Under the pieces are notes generated by a model, which saw only the letters and a program-made list of their open reading frames with translations, searched no databases and was not told the DNA's origin. From positions 1-10,486 of the forward strand of contig JAHIVS010000501.1 in NCBI GenBank assembly GCA_018816605.1: DNA of 10,486 nucleotides, in the 5' to 3' direction. Shown here piece by piece: positions 1 to 6,203 of the stretch. Source of the stretch: Pseudomonadota bacterium (lineage in GTDB: Bacteria > Desulfobacterota > Desulfobacteria > Desulfobacterales > Desulfobacteraceae). A program made the position numbers and the translations under genes. Numbering within the stretch: position 1 is the first letter of the stretch; each line of letters starts with the position of its first letter.

Positions 1-914
1 CACCGGCCATGGAAAACACAGCCGGTCGGCAGATGCACCGGTGTGGGCACCTCTCCTTTTAGTTTGATATGCTTGGCTCTTTTCTCCCCCACTTTGGGGA
101 TGGCCGAAAACAGGGCCCTTGTATAGGGATGGCGGGGTTCCTCGAACAGATCATGGGTGGAGGCCAGTTCGCAGAGGGTTCCCAGATAGAGAACCGCCAC
201 CCGGTCACTGATATGGTGAACCACGGAAAGATCATGGGTGATGAACAAATAGGTCAGATCCCGTTTTTGTGCAAGTTCCATGAGCAGGTTTAAAATCTGG
301 GCCTGGATGGACACATCCAGGGCAGATACCGGCTCATCGGCCACAATGAACTGGGGATCTAAAATCAGGCCCCGGGCGATGGAAATCCGCTGGCGCTGGC
401 CGCCTGAAAATTCATGGGGATACCGGGTAATCCAGACAGGATCCACCCCCACCTGTTCCATGACTTCGGCAATTTTGTCGGCAGCTTCGGCCTGGGTCAT
501 GGAGGGATTATGGAACCGCAAGGGTTCTTCCAGGGTCTGGCGGACGGTCTTTCTAGGATTTAAAGATGCATAAGGGTCCTGGAAAATCATCTGCATTTTT
601 TTACGAAAGGGAAGCCACTGGGTGTGGCTCAAATGGTCGATCCGCTGACCCTCGTAGAGGATCTGGCCTGAATTGGGCGGATACAACCCCATGATCACCC
701 GGGCCAAAGTTGATTTTCCGCAGCCGCTCTCCCCCACCACGCTGAGGGTTTCCCCCTTGTTGACAAAAAGAGAGACATTATTTACCGCTTTTACTGTGGT
801 CTTTTCACGCCGGAGCTTTCCGCCTTTAATAGTGAACTGATCCAGTAGCCCGCCGGAAATGTCAAAATGTTTCACCACATTATTGATGGAAACCAATGGT
901 TGTTCTGTATGCAT
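1..914 (-). CDS. dppF: Peptide ABC transporter ATP-binding protein, DppF/OppF type (C-terminus cut by window edge)
   Basis: ATPase subunit that, paired with DppD, powers uptake of di/oligopeptides or related small solutes at the cytoplasmic face of the inner membrane. The frame stays open to the left edge; 304 codons are visible. Walker A GESGCGKS is at residues 61-68, the Q-loop at Q112 (IFQDP), the signature FSGGQRQR at 169-176, Walker B ending IVADE at 190-194, the D-loop at SALD 197-200 and the H-loop at H227. The insert around residues 20-42, before the first conserved strand, is usual for DppF/OppF. The visible end (around PTGCVFHGR) is the start of the oligopeptide-transporter C-terminal domain, so perhaps 20-30 residues are missing. 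The start ATG at 914-912 follows a weak AGGA-like site, 31 bp after dppD. It is last in the visible operon. Substrate cannot be read from the sequence. Confidence 0.95.
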   Translation of the reverse strand, partial: MHTEQPLVSINNVVKHFDISGGLLDQFTIKGGKLRREKTTVKAVNNVSLFVNKGETLSVVGESGCGKSTLARVIMGLYPPNSGQILYEGQRIDHLSHTQWLPFRKKMQMIFQDPYASLNPRKTVRQTLEEPLRFHNPSMTQAEAADKIAEVMEQVGVDPVWITRYPHEFSGGQRQRISIARGLILDPQFIVADEPVSALDVSIQAQILNLLMELAQKRDLTYLFITHDLSVVHHISDRVAVLYLGTLCELASTHDLFEEPRHPYTRALFSAIPKVGEKRAKHIKLKGEVPTPVHLPTGCVFHGR

Positions 915-945
915 TTTAATATTTCGTCCTATCGTATTTCATCTG

Positions 946-1905
946 TTATTTCATGTGGCAGGCTGCCAAAATGCCGTTTTGCTTTTCTTCAAGCTTCGGG
1001 GTCTTCTGGGTGCAGATGGGTTCGCACAATTCACACCTGGGATTGAATGCACATCCTTCGGGAATATTGCTCAGGGTCGGCATCATACCCGGAATCTGCC
1101 GAAGCTCCTCCCCCCGGACAGTGGCCCCGGGGATCGATCCGATCAGGCCGATGGTATAGGGATGAACCGGAGTGTGCACCACCTTGTCTGTGGGGCCGAA
1201 CTCAATGATCTTTCCGGCATACATGACGGCAATTTTTTCAGTTACCTGGGACACCACTCCCAGATCATGGGTAATCAAAATCAGGGCCATACTTTCAGTT
1301 TCGCAGAGTTCCTGCAGCAGATCCATAATTTCGGCCTGGATGGTCACATCCAGCGCAGTGGTGGGCTCGTCGGCTATGATGATGGCCGGATCTGCCAGAA
1401 GGGAAATGGCGATGATGATCCGTTGCCGCATACCCCCGGACAATTCATGGGGATATTGGTCCAGCCGGGCCTCGGGAGACGGAATCTGGACCTTTCTCAA
1501 TTTTTCCAGGGCAATGGCCCTGGCGGCTGCCTTGGAAATATTGCGGTGGGCCTGGAGGGTTTCGATCATCTGGAACCCGATGGTAAAAACCGGGTTCAAC
1601 GTCATCATGGGATCCTGGAAAATCATGGAGATTCTGTCACCCCGGATTTTACGCATCTGGGAGCCCGTGTAATCGCTGATGCAGTTTCCCTCAAAATGAA
1701 TGCTTCCCTTTGAAATAAATCCAGGTTTGCTGAGCAGATTGATAATGGAAAAACCGGTCACAGACTTGCCGGCCCCGCTTTCGCCCACAATCCCCAGCCG
1801 CTCTCCCTGGTTCAGGGTAAAGCTGATGCCGTCAATTGCCGTTATATCACCGGATCTTAAGGCAAATTTCACTTCAAGATCCCGCACTTCTAAAAGGTGA
1901 GTCAT
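946..1905 (-). CDS. dppD: Peptide ABC transporter ATP-binding protein, DppD/OppD type
   Basis: Second ATPase of the importer, 319 residues, a normal length for the family. Walker A GESGAGKS is at residues 41-48, the Q-loop at Q97, the signature LSGGMRQR at 155-162, Walker B ending IIIADE at 175-180, the D-loop at ALD 184-186 and the H-loop at H213. The C-terminal domain carries cysteines C285, C291, C298 and C316 in the spacing C-x5-C-x6-C-x17-C, with an additional C294. Structural work on OppD/DppD relatives has placed a [4Fe-4S] cluster in this C-terminal region, so a cluster here is plausible but inferred. The ATG lies 9 bp after the dppC stop, and the ribosome-binding AAGGA overlaps the end of dppC, which suggests translational coupling. 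The gene sits in a five-gene operon between dppC and dppF. Confidence 0.95.
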   Translation of the reverse strand: MTHLLEVRDLEVKFALRSGDITAIDGISFTLNQGERLGIVGESGAGKSVTGFSIINLLSKPGFISKGSIHFEGNCISDYTGSQMRKIRGDRISMIFQDPMMTLNPVFTIGFQMIETLQAHRNISKAAARAIALEKLRKVQIPSPEARLDQYPHELSGGMRQRIIIAISLLADPAIIIADEPTTALDVTIQAEIMDLLQELCETESMALILITHDLGVVSQVTEKIAVMYAGKIIEFGPTDKVVHTPVHPYTIGLIGSIPGATVRGEELRQIPGMMPTLSNIPEGCAFNPRCELCEPICTQKTPKLEEKQNGILAACHMK

Positions 1906-1914
1906 CCTAAATTT

Positions 1915-2835
1915 CTATCCTTTGTAAAGTTTCGGGTTAAGTACATCCCTGAGCCAGTCACCCAAAAGGTTGATCACGAGGACAAAGATCACCAGCCAGA
2001 GCCCCGGGAAAATGGTAATCCACCAGGAGCCGGAAAAGATGAATTCCTGGCCGGCCCGGATAAGGGATCCCAAAGAGGGCCGGGTCACTGGCATGCCAAG
2101 CCCGAGAAAAGACAGGGCCGCCTCGCTCTGGATGGCACTGGCCACCTGGATGGTGAAAATTACCATCACCGATGTCAGGGAATTGGGCAGAACATGGCGG
2201 AACATGATGGTGAACCTGGGCAACCCGATCACCCGGGCAGCTTCCACATACTCCTTGTTCTTTTCACCCATGACCGATGCCCGGATGGTCCTGGCAAACA
2301 TGGGCCAGTTGGACAGTCCGATGATCAGCGTCAAAAGGGGAATCGCCAATCGCTCATAACTGCCCACACCGAATATCAGCTGGAAGACGGCGCCTATGAA
2401 AATGGCCACCATGAGATAGGGAAAGGAAAACTGGATATCGGCGATCCGCATGAGAATGGCATCAATTTTGCCCCCCAGGTATCCGGCGGACAGCCCCAGC
2501 ACAATCCCGATAAAGGCCTGGAGAGAAACCGCTCCGATGCCAATGATAATAGAAGTTCTCAAACCGTAAAACATGGTGGAAAGCATATCCCTGCCCATGT
2601 TGTCCGTTCCCAGAATAAACTCAGGGGAACCGCCTTCCATCCACATGGGCGGAATTTCGGAATTCATAAGATCTATATTATGGGAATCATAGGGGTTCAT
2701 GGGAGATATCCAGGGGGCAGTGATTGCCAGGAGAACAAATATCACCAGGGCAATGAAACTTGCCATGGCCACCTTGTCCCGTCTGAAAGCATATAGAAAA
2801 TAGGACTCTTTAAATTTTTGTAATTTTGTTTTCAT
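1915..2835 (-). CDS. dppC: Peptide ABC transporter permease, DppC type
   Basis: Inner-membrane permease of 306 residues, one half of the translocation pore. A short cytoplasmic N-terminus precedes the first membrane segment (about residues 23-42). Then come an extracytoplasmic loop with the family-typical LGTDNMGRD (75-83) and further hydrophobic segments near 93-118, 138-155, 163-180, 220-240 and 274-292. The EAA loop that docks on the ATPases begins EYVEAARVIG at 195 and ends near P217. This fits the BPD_transp_1 fold with the OppC-type N-terminal domain. The start codon overlaps the dppB stop by 4 bp (ATGA, 2832-2835), and a GGGA lies just upstream, so translation is probably coupled to dppB. 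No missing motif is seen. Confidence 0.95.
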   Translation of the reverse strand: MKTKLQKFKESYFLYAFRRDKVAMASFIALVIFVLLAITAPWISPMNPYDSHNIDLMNSEIPPMWMEGGSPEFILGTDNMGRDMLSTMFYGLRTSIIIGIGAVSLQAFIGIVLGLSAGYLGGKIDAILMRIADIQFSFPYLMVAIFIGAVFQLIFGVGSYERLAIPLLTLIIGLSNWPMFARTIRASVMGEKNKEYVEAARVIGLPRFTIMFRHVLPNSLTSVMVIFTIQVASAIQSEAALSFLGLGMPVTRPSLGSLIRAGQEFIFSGSWWITIFPGLWLVIFVLVINLLGDWLRDVLNPKLYKG

Positions 2836-3815
2836 CTTGTCCCTGCTATTCTAATGGTGGGATTAATAAACCCGTAAATTATATCCACCACCGTATTCAC
2901 CAATACAAACACACCCGCCACAACCACCAGATAGGCAATGAGCAGAGAAATATCCGACCGTTCGACCGCCTCGAGAAATATAAATCCCATGCCCTGCCAT
3001 TGAAAAACCAGTTCGGTTAAAATGGTAAAGGCAAAAGTGATACCCATCTGCACCCCAAATACCGTTATCACTGGCAGCAAGGTGTTTTTAAAGGCATGTA
3101 CCATCCATATCCTGGCAGGAGAAAGGCCCTTGGCCCAGGCGTATTTGATGTACTCGGTTTCAAGAACTTCCATCATTTCAGACCGGATCAGACGGATGAA
3201 CAGTGGCAGCATAATGGAGGAAAGGGAAAGACAGGGCAAAATCAGGTGCAAGCGGCCGTCGTGGGTCAAAAAACCTGTTTTCCAATACCCATTGCCGAAA
3301 AGATCCACGGTTTCTCCCCGCCCATAGGAAGGCAAAATCTGCAAGTTCACGGCAAACAGATAGATGAGCAGAATGGCCGTCAGGAAAACGGGCATTGAAA
3401 CCCCCAGGGTTGAAAAACTCATGGTGAAGCGGGATAAAATACTCCTGGGTTGCAAGGCCGATTGAATTCCCAGGGGAAGTGAAACAAAAATAATAATCAG
3501 GGCCGTCCCGATGAGCAGCTCTATGGTTGCCGGCGCATGCCTTACGATGACTTCCAGGGCAGGCTTGTTGTAAATAAAAGACCTGCCCAGGTCCCCTTTC
3601 AGGGCCTGTTTCACAAACCGGGTATATTGAATCAAGAAGGGGTCGTTCAGCCCCATTTTATCGGCGATTTGCGCCCGTTCTTCCGGCGTCACCCGCTCGC
3701 CGACCAGATCCCTTACCGGGTCACCGATCTTACTTTTTATTGAGAATCCCACCAGGCTGATGACCATCATGACAACAATGGCCTGGAGGATCCTGCGTAT
3801 GATAAATGCAAACAT
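2832..3815 (-). CDS. dppB: Peptide ABC transporter permease, DppB type
   Basis: Partner permease of DppC, 327 residues. The N-terminus MFAFIIRRIL with a long first membrane helix (about residues 5-25) is typical of DppB/OppB. The periplasmic part contains the family segment GDLGRSF at 74-80. Further membrane segments lie near 99-118, 138-157, 190-211, 245-270 and 292-315. The EAA loop begins EYIKYAWAKG at 221 and ends near P248. The ATG is the only sensible start, but no good Shine-Dalgarno is in place: upstream lies an A-rich stretch and then the stem-loop at 3845-3882. Initiation may therefore be weak, which would fit the common pattern of a binding protein made in excess over the membrane parts. 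The gene overlaps dppC by 4 bp. Confidence 0.95.
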   Translation of the reverse strand: MFAFIIRRILQAIVVMMVISLVGFSIKSKIGDPVRDLVGERVTPEERAQIADKMGLNDPFLIQYTRFVKQALKGDLGRSFIYNKPALEVIVRHAPATIELLIGTALIIIFVSLPLGIQSALQPRSILSRFTMSFSTLGVSMPVFLTAILLIYLFAVNLQILPSYGRGETVDLFGNGYWKTGFLTHDGRLHLILPCLSLSSIMLPLFIRLIRSEMMEVLETEYIKYAWAKGLSPARIWMVHAFKNTLLPVITVFGVQMGITFAFTILTELVFQWQGMGFIFLEAVERSDISLLIAYLVVVAGVFVLVNTVVDIIYGFINPTIRIAGTR

Positions 3816-3844
3816 GTGATTTTTTTATTTTCCCAAATTTAGGT

Positions 3845-3882
3845 ACCGCCCTTCCGGGGTGCGTTCATCACGGAAGGGCGGT
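3845..3882 (-). promoter_or_regulatory. Intercistronic stem-loop between dppA and dppB
   Basis: ACCGCCCTTCCG (3845-3856) and CGGAAGGGCGGT (3871-3882) form a perfect 12-bp stem around a 14-nt loop. It lies 33 bp after the dppA stop and 29 bp before the dppB start. On the minus strand no T-run follows (ACCTAAATTT instead), so it is not a classical full terminator. By analogy with binding-protein transport operons, it probably protects the 3' end of dppA mRNA or partly attenuates read-through, giving more DppA than DppBCDF. The hairpin is seen directly; the role is inferred. Confidence 0.75.
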
Positions 3883-3914
3883 TTAGGGTTTAATACGAAA
3901 TGCCTTGTGGCAAC

Positions 3915-5465
3915 TTATTCAATGACCAGGTCACCAAAATAGGGAAAATTCATCACATTGATAATGGGTTTAACCTGGATATTCTTTTTGGCGCCATAGG
4001 AGTGATTCTGCCAGTGGAGGGGGACGAAGGCTGCATCGTCATAAAGAATCTGCTCGATTTCCTGGAGTATGGCTGCCCGTTTTTCAAGATTGGTTTCAGA
4101 CTGGGCCGCAAGGGTCAGCTCATCTACTTTGGGATTGCAATAACCGCTGTTATATTGTCCCATTCCGGTTTCCTTGTTTCCACACATCATCAAAAATTCT
4201 GAAAAATTACCTGAATCCTCGGTGTCTGAATGCCAGCCGATCATCATCATGTCAGCAGCCCTTGCATCAAATTCATTCCAGTACTGGGCCTTGGGCATGG
4301 TTTTCAGGTGTACTTTGATATTGATTTTTCCCAGCATCTGGGCAACGGCCTCGGCAATCTTGGCATCGTTCACATACCGGTCATTGGGTGCCATCATGGT
4401 GACTTCAAACCCTTTTTCATATCCTGCTTCCTTCATGAGCATCTTGGCTTTTGCAAGGTCATACCGGGGGACAAGCGTTTCCTTGTAACCGGCATATCCC
4501 CTGGGTCCCTGCTGGGCTGCAACCGTGGCAGTTCCCTTCATGATCTGTTTGACAATACCGGTATTGTTGACGGCATGGACAATGGCCTGGCGGACCCGGA
4601 CATCCTTGAAAGCCTCAACCCGGTTCTGGTTCATCTGGAAGGTGATGATCCGGCCGCCGGAAATATTCACAAGCTTTACCTTGTCATCCGAGTCTACCCG
4701 GCTGAAATCCTGGGGAGGAACCGGAGAAATAAAATCAACATCCCCGGACAAAAGGGCTGCCACCCGTGTGGCGTTTTCCTTGATGGGGGTCAGGATGATT
4801 TTTGTGACATTACCAGGAGATTTGGTATCCCAGTAATCGGCGAAGCGTTCCATCTCAAGGACAACACCCAGCTCGCGTTTGATTGCCCGGAAAGGACCGG
4901 TTCCGGAGGCATTGTTCAGGGCAAAGGATTCACCGATTTTCAAAACAGCATCCTTGGGTTGCCCGTTTGCATCGGTACCGGTGTAAAATTCTGAATCCAT
5001 GGCAAAGAAATAGGTGGCCATATTAAGAAGAAGGGCATAGGGTTTTTTGGTTTTTACATCGATTGTATAATCATCGACAATGGTGCATCCTTCAAAGGGA
5101 TCGAGAAGGCCTTTAAAGTCGACACTGGTTCTCATGCGGTCAAAGGACCATTTCACATCTTTGGCAGTAAAGGTGTTCCCGCTGTGAAATTTCACGCCCT
5201 GCCGGAGGGTAAACCGCATTGTCAGCTCATCCAGGCGTTCCCATTTGGTTGCCAGACGGGGCTCAAAGGTCATTTCCTGGGTCCAGCGCACAAGGGGATC
5301 AAATACCCAGTGGGACAACTGGAGCATCCCGCCGGACAACTGAACCTGGGGGTCAAGGGATACCGGGTCTGCATCCAGTCCGACTTTAAGCGTCTTTGCA
5401 CCGGCAGAAACGGTGAACGAGATAACCAAAAAAAGGCTCAAGGCCAATAAAACTAATTTTTTCAT
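3915..5465 (-). CDS. dppA: Peptide-type ABC transporter substrate-binding protein (SBP family 5, DppA-like)
   Basis: Periplasmic solute receptor, 516 residues from the chosen start. ATG at 5465-5463 is preferred over the in-frame ATG 12 bp upstream because a strong GGAGG sits 5 nt ahead of it and the protein then opens with a clean signal peptide. That signal peptide is MKK, a hydrophobic core LVLLALSLFLVISFTV, and likely cleavage after SAGA near residue 24. No lipobox Cys is present, so the mature protein should be soluble in the periplasm. Mature features match family 5 binding proteins: KVGLDADPVSLDP soon after cleavage, the segment LRQGVKFHSGNTFTAKDV, and the late stretch with PLHWQNHSYGAKKNI. 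The ligand cannot be told; dipeptides, oligopeptides, nickel chelates and other solutes use this family. First gene of the operon, with a divergent control region upstream. Confidence 0.95.
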   Translation of the reverse strand: MKKLVLLALSLFLVISFTVSAGAKTLKVGLDADPVSLDPQVQLSGGMLQLSHWVFDPLVRWTQEMTFEPRLATKWERLDELTMRFTLRQGVKFHSGNTFTAKDVKWSFDRMRTSVDFKGLLDPFEGCTIVDDYTIDVKTKKPYALLLNMATYFFAMDSEFYTGTDANGQPKDAVLKIGESFALNNASGTGPFRAIKRELGVVLEMERFADYWDTKSPGNVTKIILTPIKENATRVAALLSGDVDFISPVPPQDFSRVDSDDKVKLVNISGGRIITFQMNQNRVEAFKDVRVRQAIVHAVNNTGIVKQIMKGTATVAAQQGPRGYAGYKETLVPRYDLAKAKMLMKEAGYEKGFEVTMMAPNDRYVNDAKIAEAVAQMLGKINIKVHLKTMPKAQYWNEFDARAADMMMIGWHSDTEDSGNFSEFLMMCGNKETGMGQYNSGYCNPKVDELTLAAQSETNLEKRAAILQEIEQILYDDAAFVPLHWQNHSYGAKKNIQVKPIINVMNFPYFGDLVIE

Positions 5466-5489
5466 CCTATCCTCCATACTTAGATTAAA

Positions 5490-5495
5490 ATTATA
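5490..5495 (-). promoter_or_regulatory. Possible -10 box for the dppABCDF operon
   Basis: Read on the minus strand this is a perfect TATAAT, 24 bp ahead of the dppA ATG. Transcription would start around 5483 and give a very short leader that still contains the GGAGG site. No good -35 box lies at 16-18 bp, so an activator or extended contacts would be needed. An alternative TTGACC (minus strand, 5587-5582) with a poor TATTTC -10 lies further upstream. Confidence 0.35.
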
Positions 5496-5542
5496 CTGAA
5501 AGAGAGCGATCTCAACCCTTCAATATTTCATAAAAAACCGCA

Positions 5543-5560
5543 TCAGGCTAAATAGTCTGA
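5543..5560. promoter_or_regulatory. Dyad upstream of dppA, candidate operator
   Basis: TCAGGCTA-AA-TAGTCTGA is an 18-bp palindrome with 8-bp arms and one mismatched pair. It lies about 78 bp upstream of the dppA start and upstream of the TATAAT box. Size and symmetry suit a dimeric repressor or activator. No regulator gene is visible in the window, so the binding factor is unknown. Confidence 0.4.
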
Positions 5561-5911
5561 AATACCAAAAAAAGTTGATCTGGTCAAGTAAATTATTTAT
5601 CAAAACTCTCATGGGAAATTATCCGTTTTAATAAAAAATAGGTAAAAAAATTATGTTTTTTAAGTTTTTAACAAGTAAAAATTTTAGATTCAATAAAAAT
5701 TATAATAATTTCATTCTCAAATATTCTAGCGCGTCCGCCGTTAAGTCCCTGGCATTATTTTTTACCCCCTCTCAAATATCCAGCTGTCTCGAAACAGGCT
5801 TTTCCGTCCTAAAAGTCCGTTTTTGGGGCAGGAGAACGGATCCGGCCAGAAGGACCCAAGGCTTTGCCCTGGGCCTGGAGACACTATTTTTCTTTCATAA
5901 ACAATGTCTGC

Positions 5912-5928
5912 AAAACCAATTTGGTTTT
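5912..5928. repeat. Perfect 7-bp inverted repeat (AAAACCA/TGGTTTT)
   Basis: AAAACCA-ATT-TGGTTTT, a perfect dyad with a 3-nt centre, just upstream of a TTGACT box at 5942-5947. It could be a protein-binding site or a small AT-rich hairpin. The stem is too weak in GC to serve alone as a terminator. Confidence 0.4.
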
Positions 5929-5964
5929 CTAAAAATAATCGTTGACTATTTAAAAATTTAATGT

Positions 5965-5982
5965 AATGAATTGTTATTCATT
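5965..5982. promoter_or_regulatory. Perfect dyad, candidate TetR/FadR-type operator
   Basis: AATGAAT-TGTT-ATTCATT is a perfect 7-bp inverted repeat with a 4-nt spacer. It begins 17 bp after a TTGACT box (5942-5947), so its left arm would lie on the -10 position of that promoter. TGAATGA/TCATTCA-like operators are known for the TetR-family fatty-acid regulator FadR of Bacillus. The likeness is suggestive because the downstream gene is an acyl-CoA dehydrogenase, but the assignment is inference. Confidence 0.45.
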
Positions 5983-6021
5983 TTAATACGATTGGGTTAA
6001 TGGAAAAGAGCTGGAACAAAA

Positions 6022-6050
6022 TTGAAAATCTAAATAGCTAATTTTATTAA
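6022..6050 (+). promoter_or_regulatory. Possible sigma-70-type promoter for the acyl-CoA dehydrogenase
   Basis: TTGAAA (6022-6027), a 17-bp spacer, then TATTAA (6045-6050). Transcription would start near 6057 and leave a leader of about 147 nt that contains the dyad at 6094-6117. In such AT-rich DNA chance matches are common. The upstream TTGACT at 5942 and the TATAAC at 6077-6082 are alternatives, each lacking a good partner box. Confidence 0.3.
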
Positions 6051-6093
6051 AATAAGGATACTTTTATTCTGTGACATATAACGAATGACCTCC

Positions 6094-6117
6094 CATTAAT
6101 ATGGATTAATATTAATG
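6094..6117. promoter_or_regulatory. Perfect 9-bp inverted repeat ahead of the dehydrogenase
   Basis: CATTAATAT, a 6-nt spacer GGATTA, then ATATTAATG. The arms match perfectly. The dyad lies about 87 bp before the start codon, inside the leader if the promoter at 6022 is used. It may be an operator; as RNA the stem would be weak because it is nearly all A-T. Confidence 0.45.
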
Positions 6118-6203
6118 AAGGATTGTTCATTTACAAACAGACACAAGAAAAATTCAACATACCTAAAATTATAGTAACATTAATACCAGGAGGGCATTAT
6201 AAA

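Larger units (their letters stand above)
5466..6203. other. Divergent intergenic control region, no convincing gene
   Basis: About 740 bp between the divergent dppA and acyl-CoA dehydrogenase starts. Most of it is very AT-rich, with many A and T runs. An island at about 5727-5882 is clearly GC-richer. A plus-strand open frame at 5653-5961 (102 codons) crosses both compositions, has no Shine-Dalgarno and a low-complexity Phe/Lys/Asn-rich start, and resembles no family I know, so I do not call it a gene. The region also holds several dyads and promoter-like boxes, listed separately. I see no tRNA, transposase or CRISPR repeats. Confidence 0.7.

Noticed and set aside
859..2796. Long plus-strand open frames opposite dppD and dppC (284 and 299 codons)
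   Set aside because: They lie antisense to two unmistakable ABC transporter genes, show no domain or membrane pattern of their own, and are His/Gly/Pro-rich as expected for a mirror frame of biased codons.
4230..4994. 254-codon plus-strand frame opposite dppA
   Set aside because: Complementary shadow of the binding-protein gene; no ribosome site and no recognisable family.
5653..5961. 102-codon plus-strand frame in the intergenic region
   Set aside because: No Shine-Dalgarno, spans two different base compositions, low-complexity start and no family likeness; treated as chance.
6011..6027. Possible sigma-54 promoter (TGGAAC...TTGAA)
   Set aside because: The spacing between the GG and the downstream element is one base short, and the GC of the -12 box is missing.
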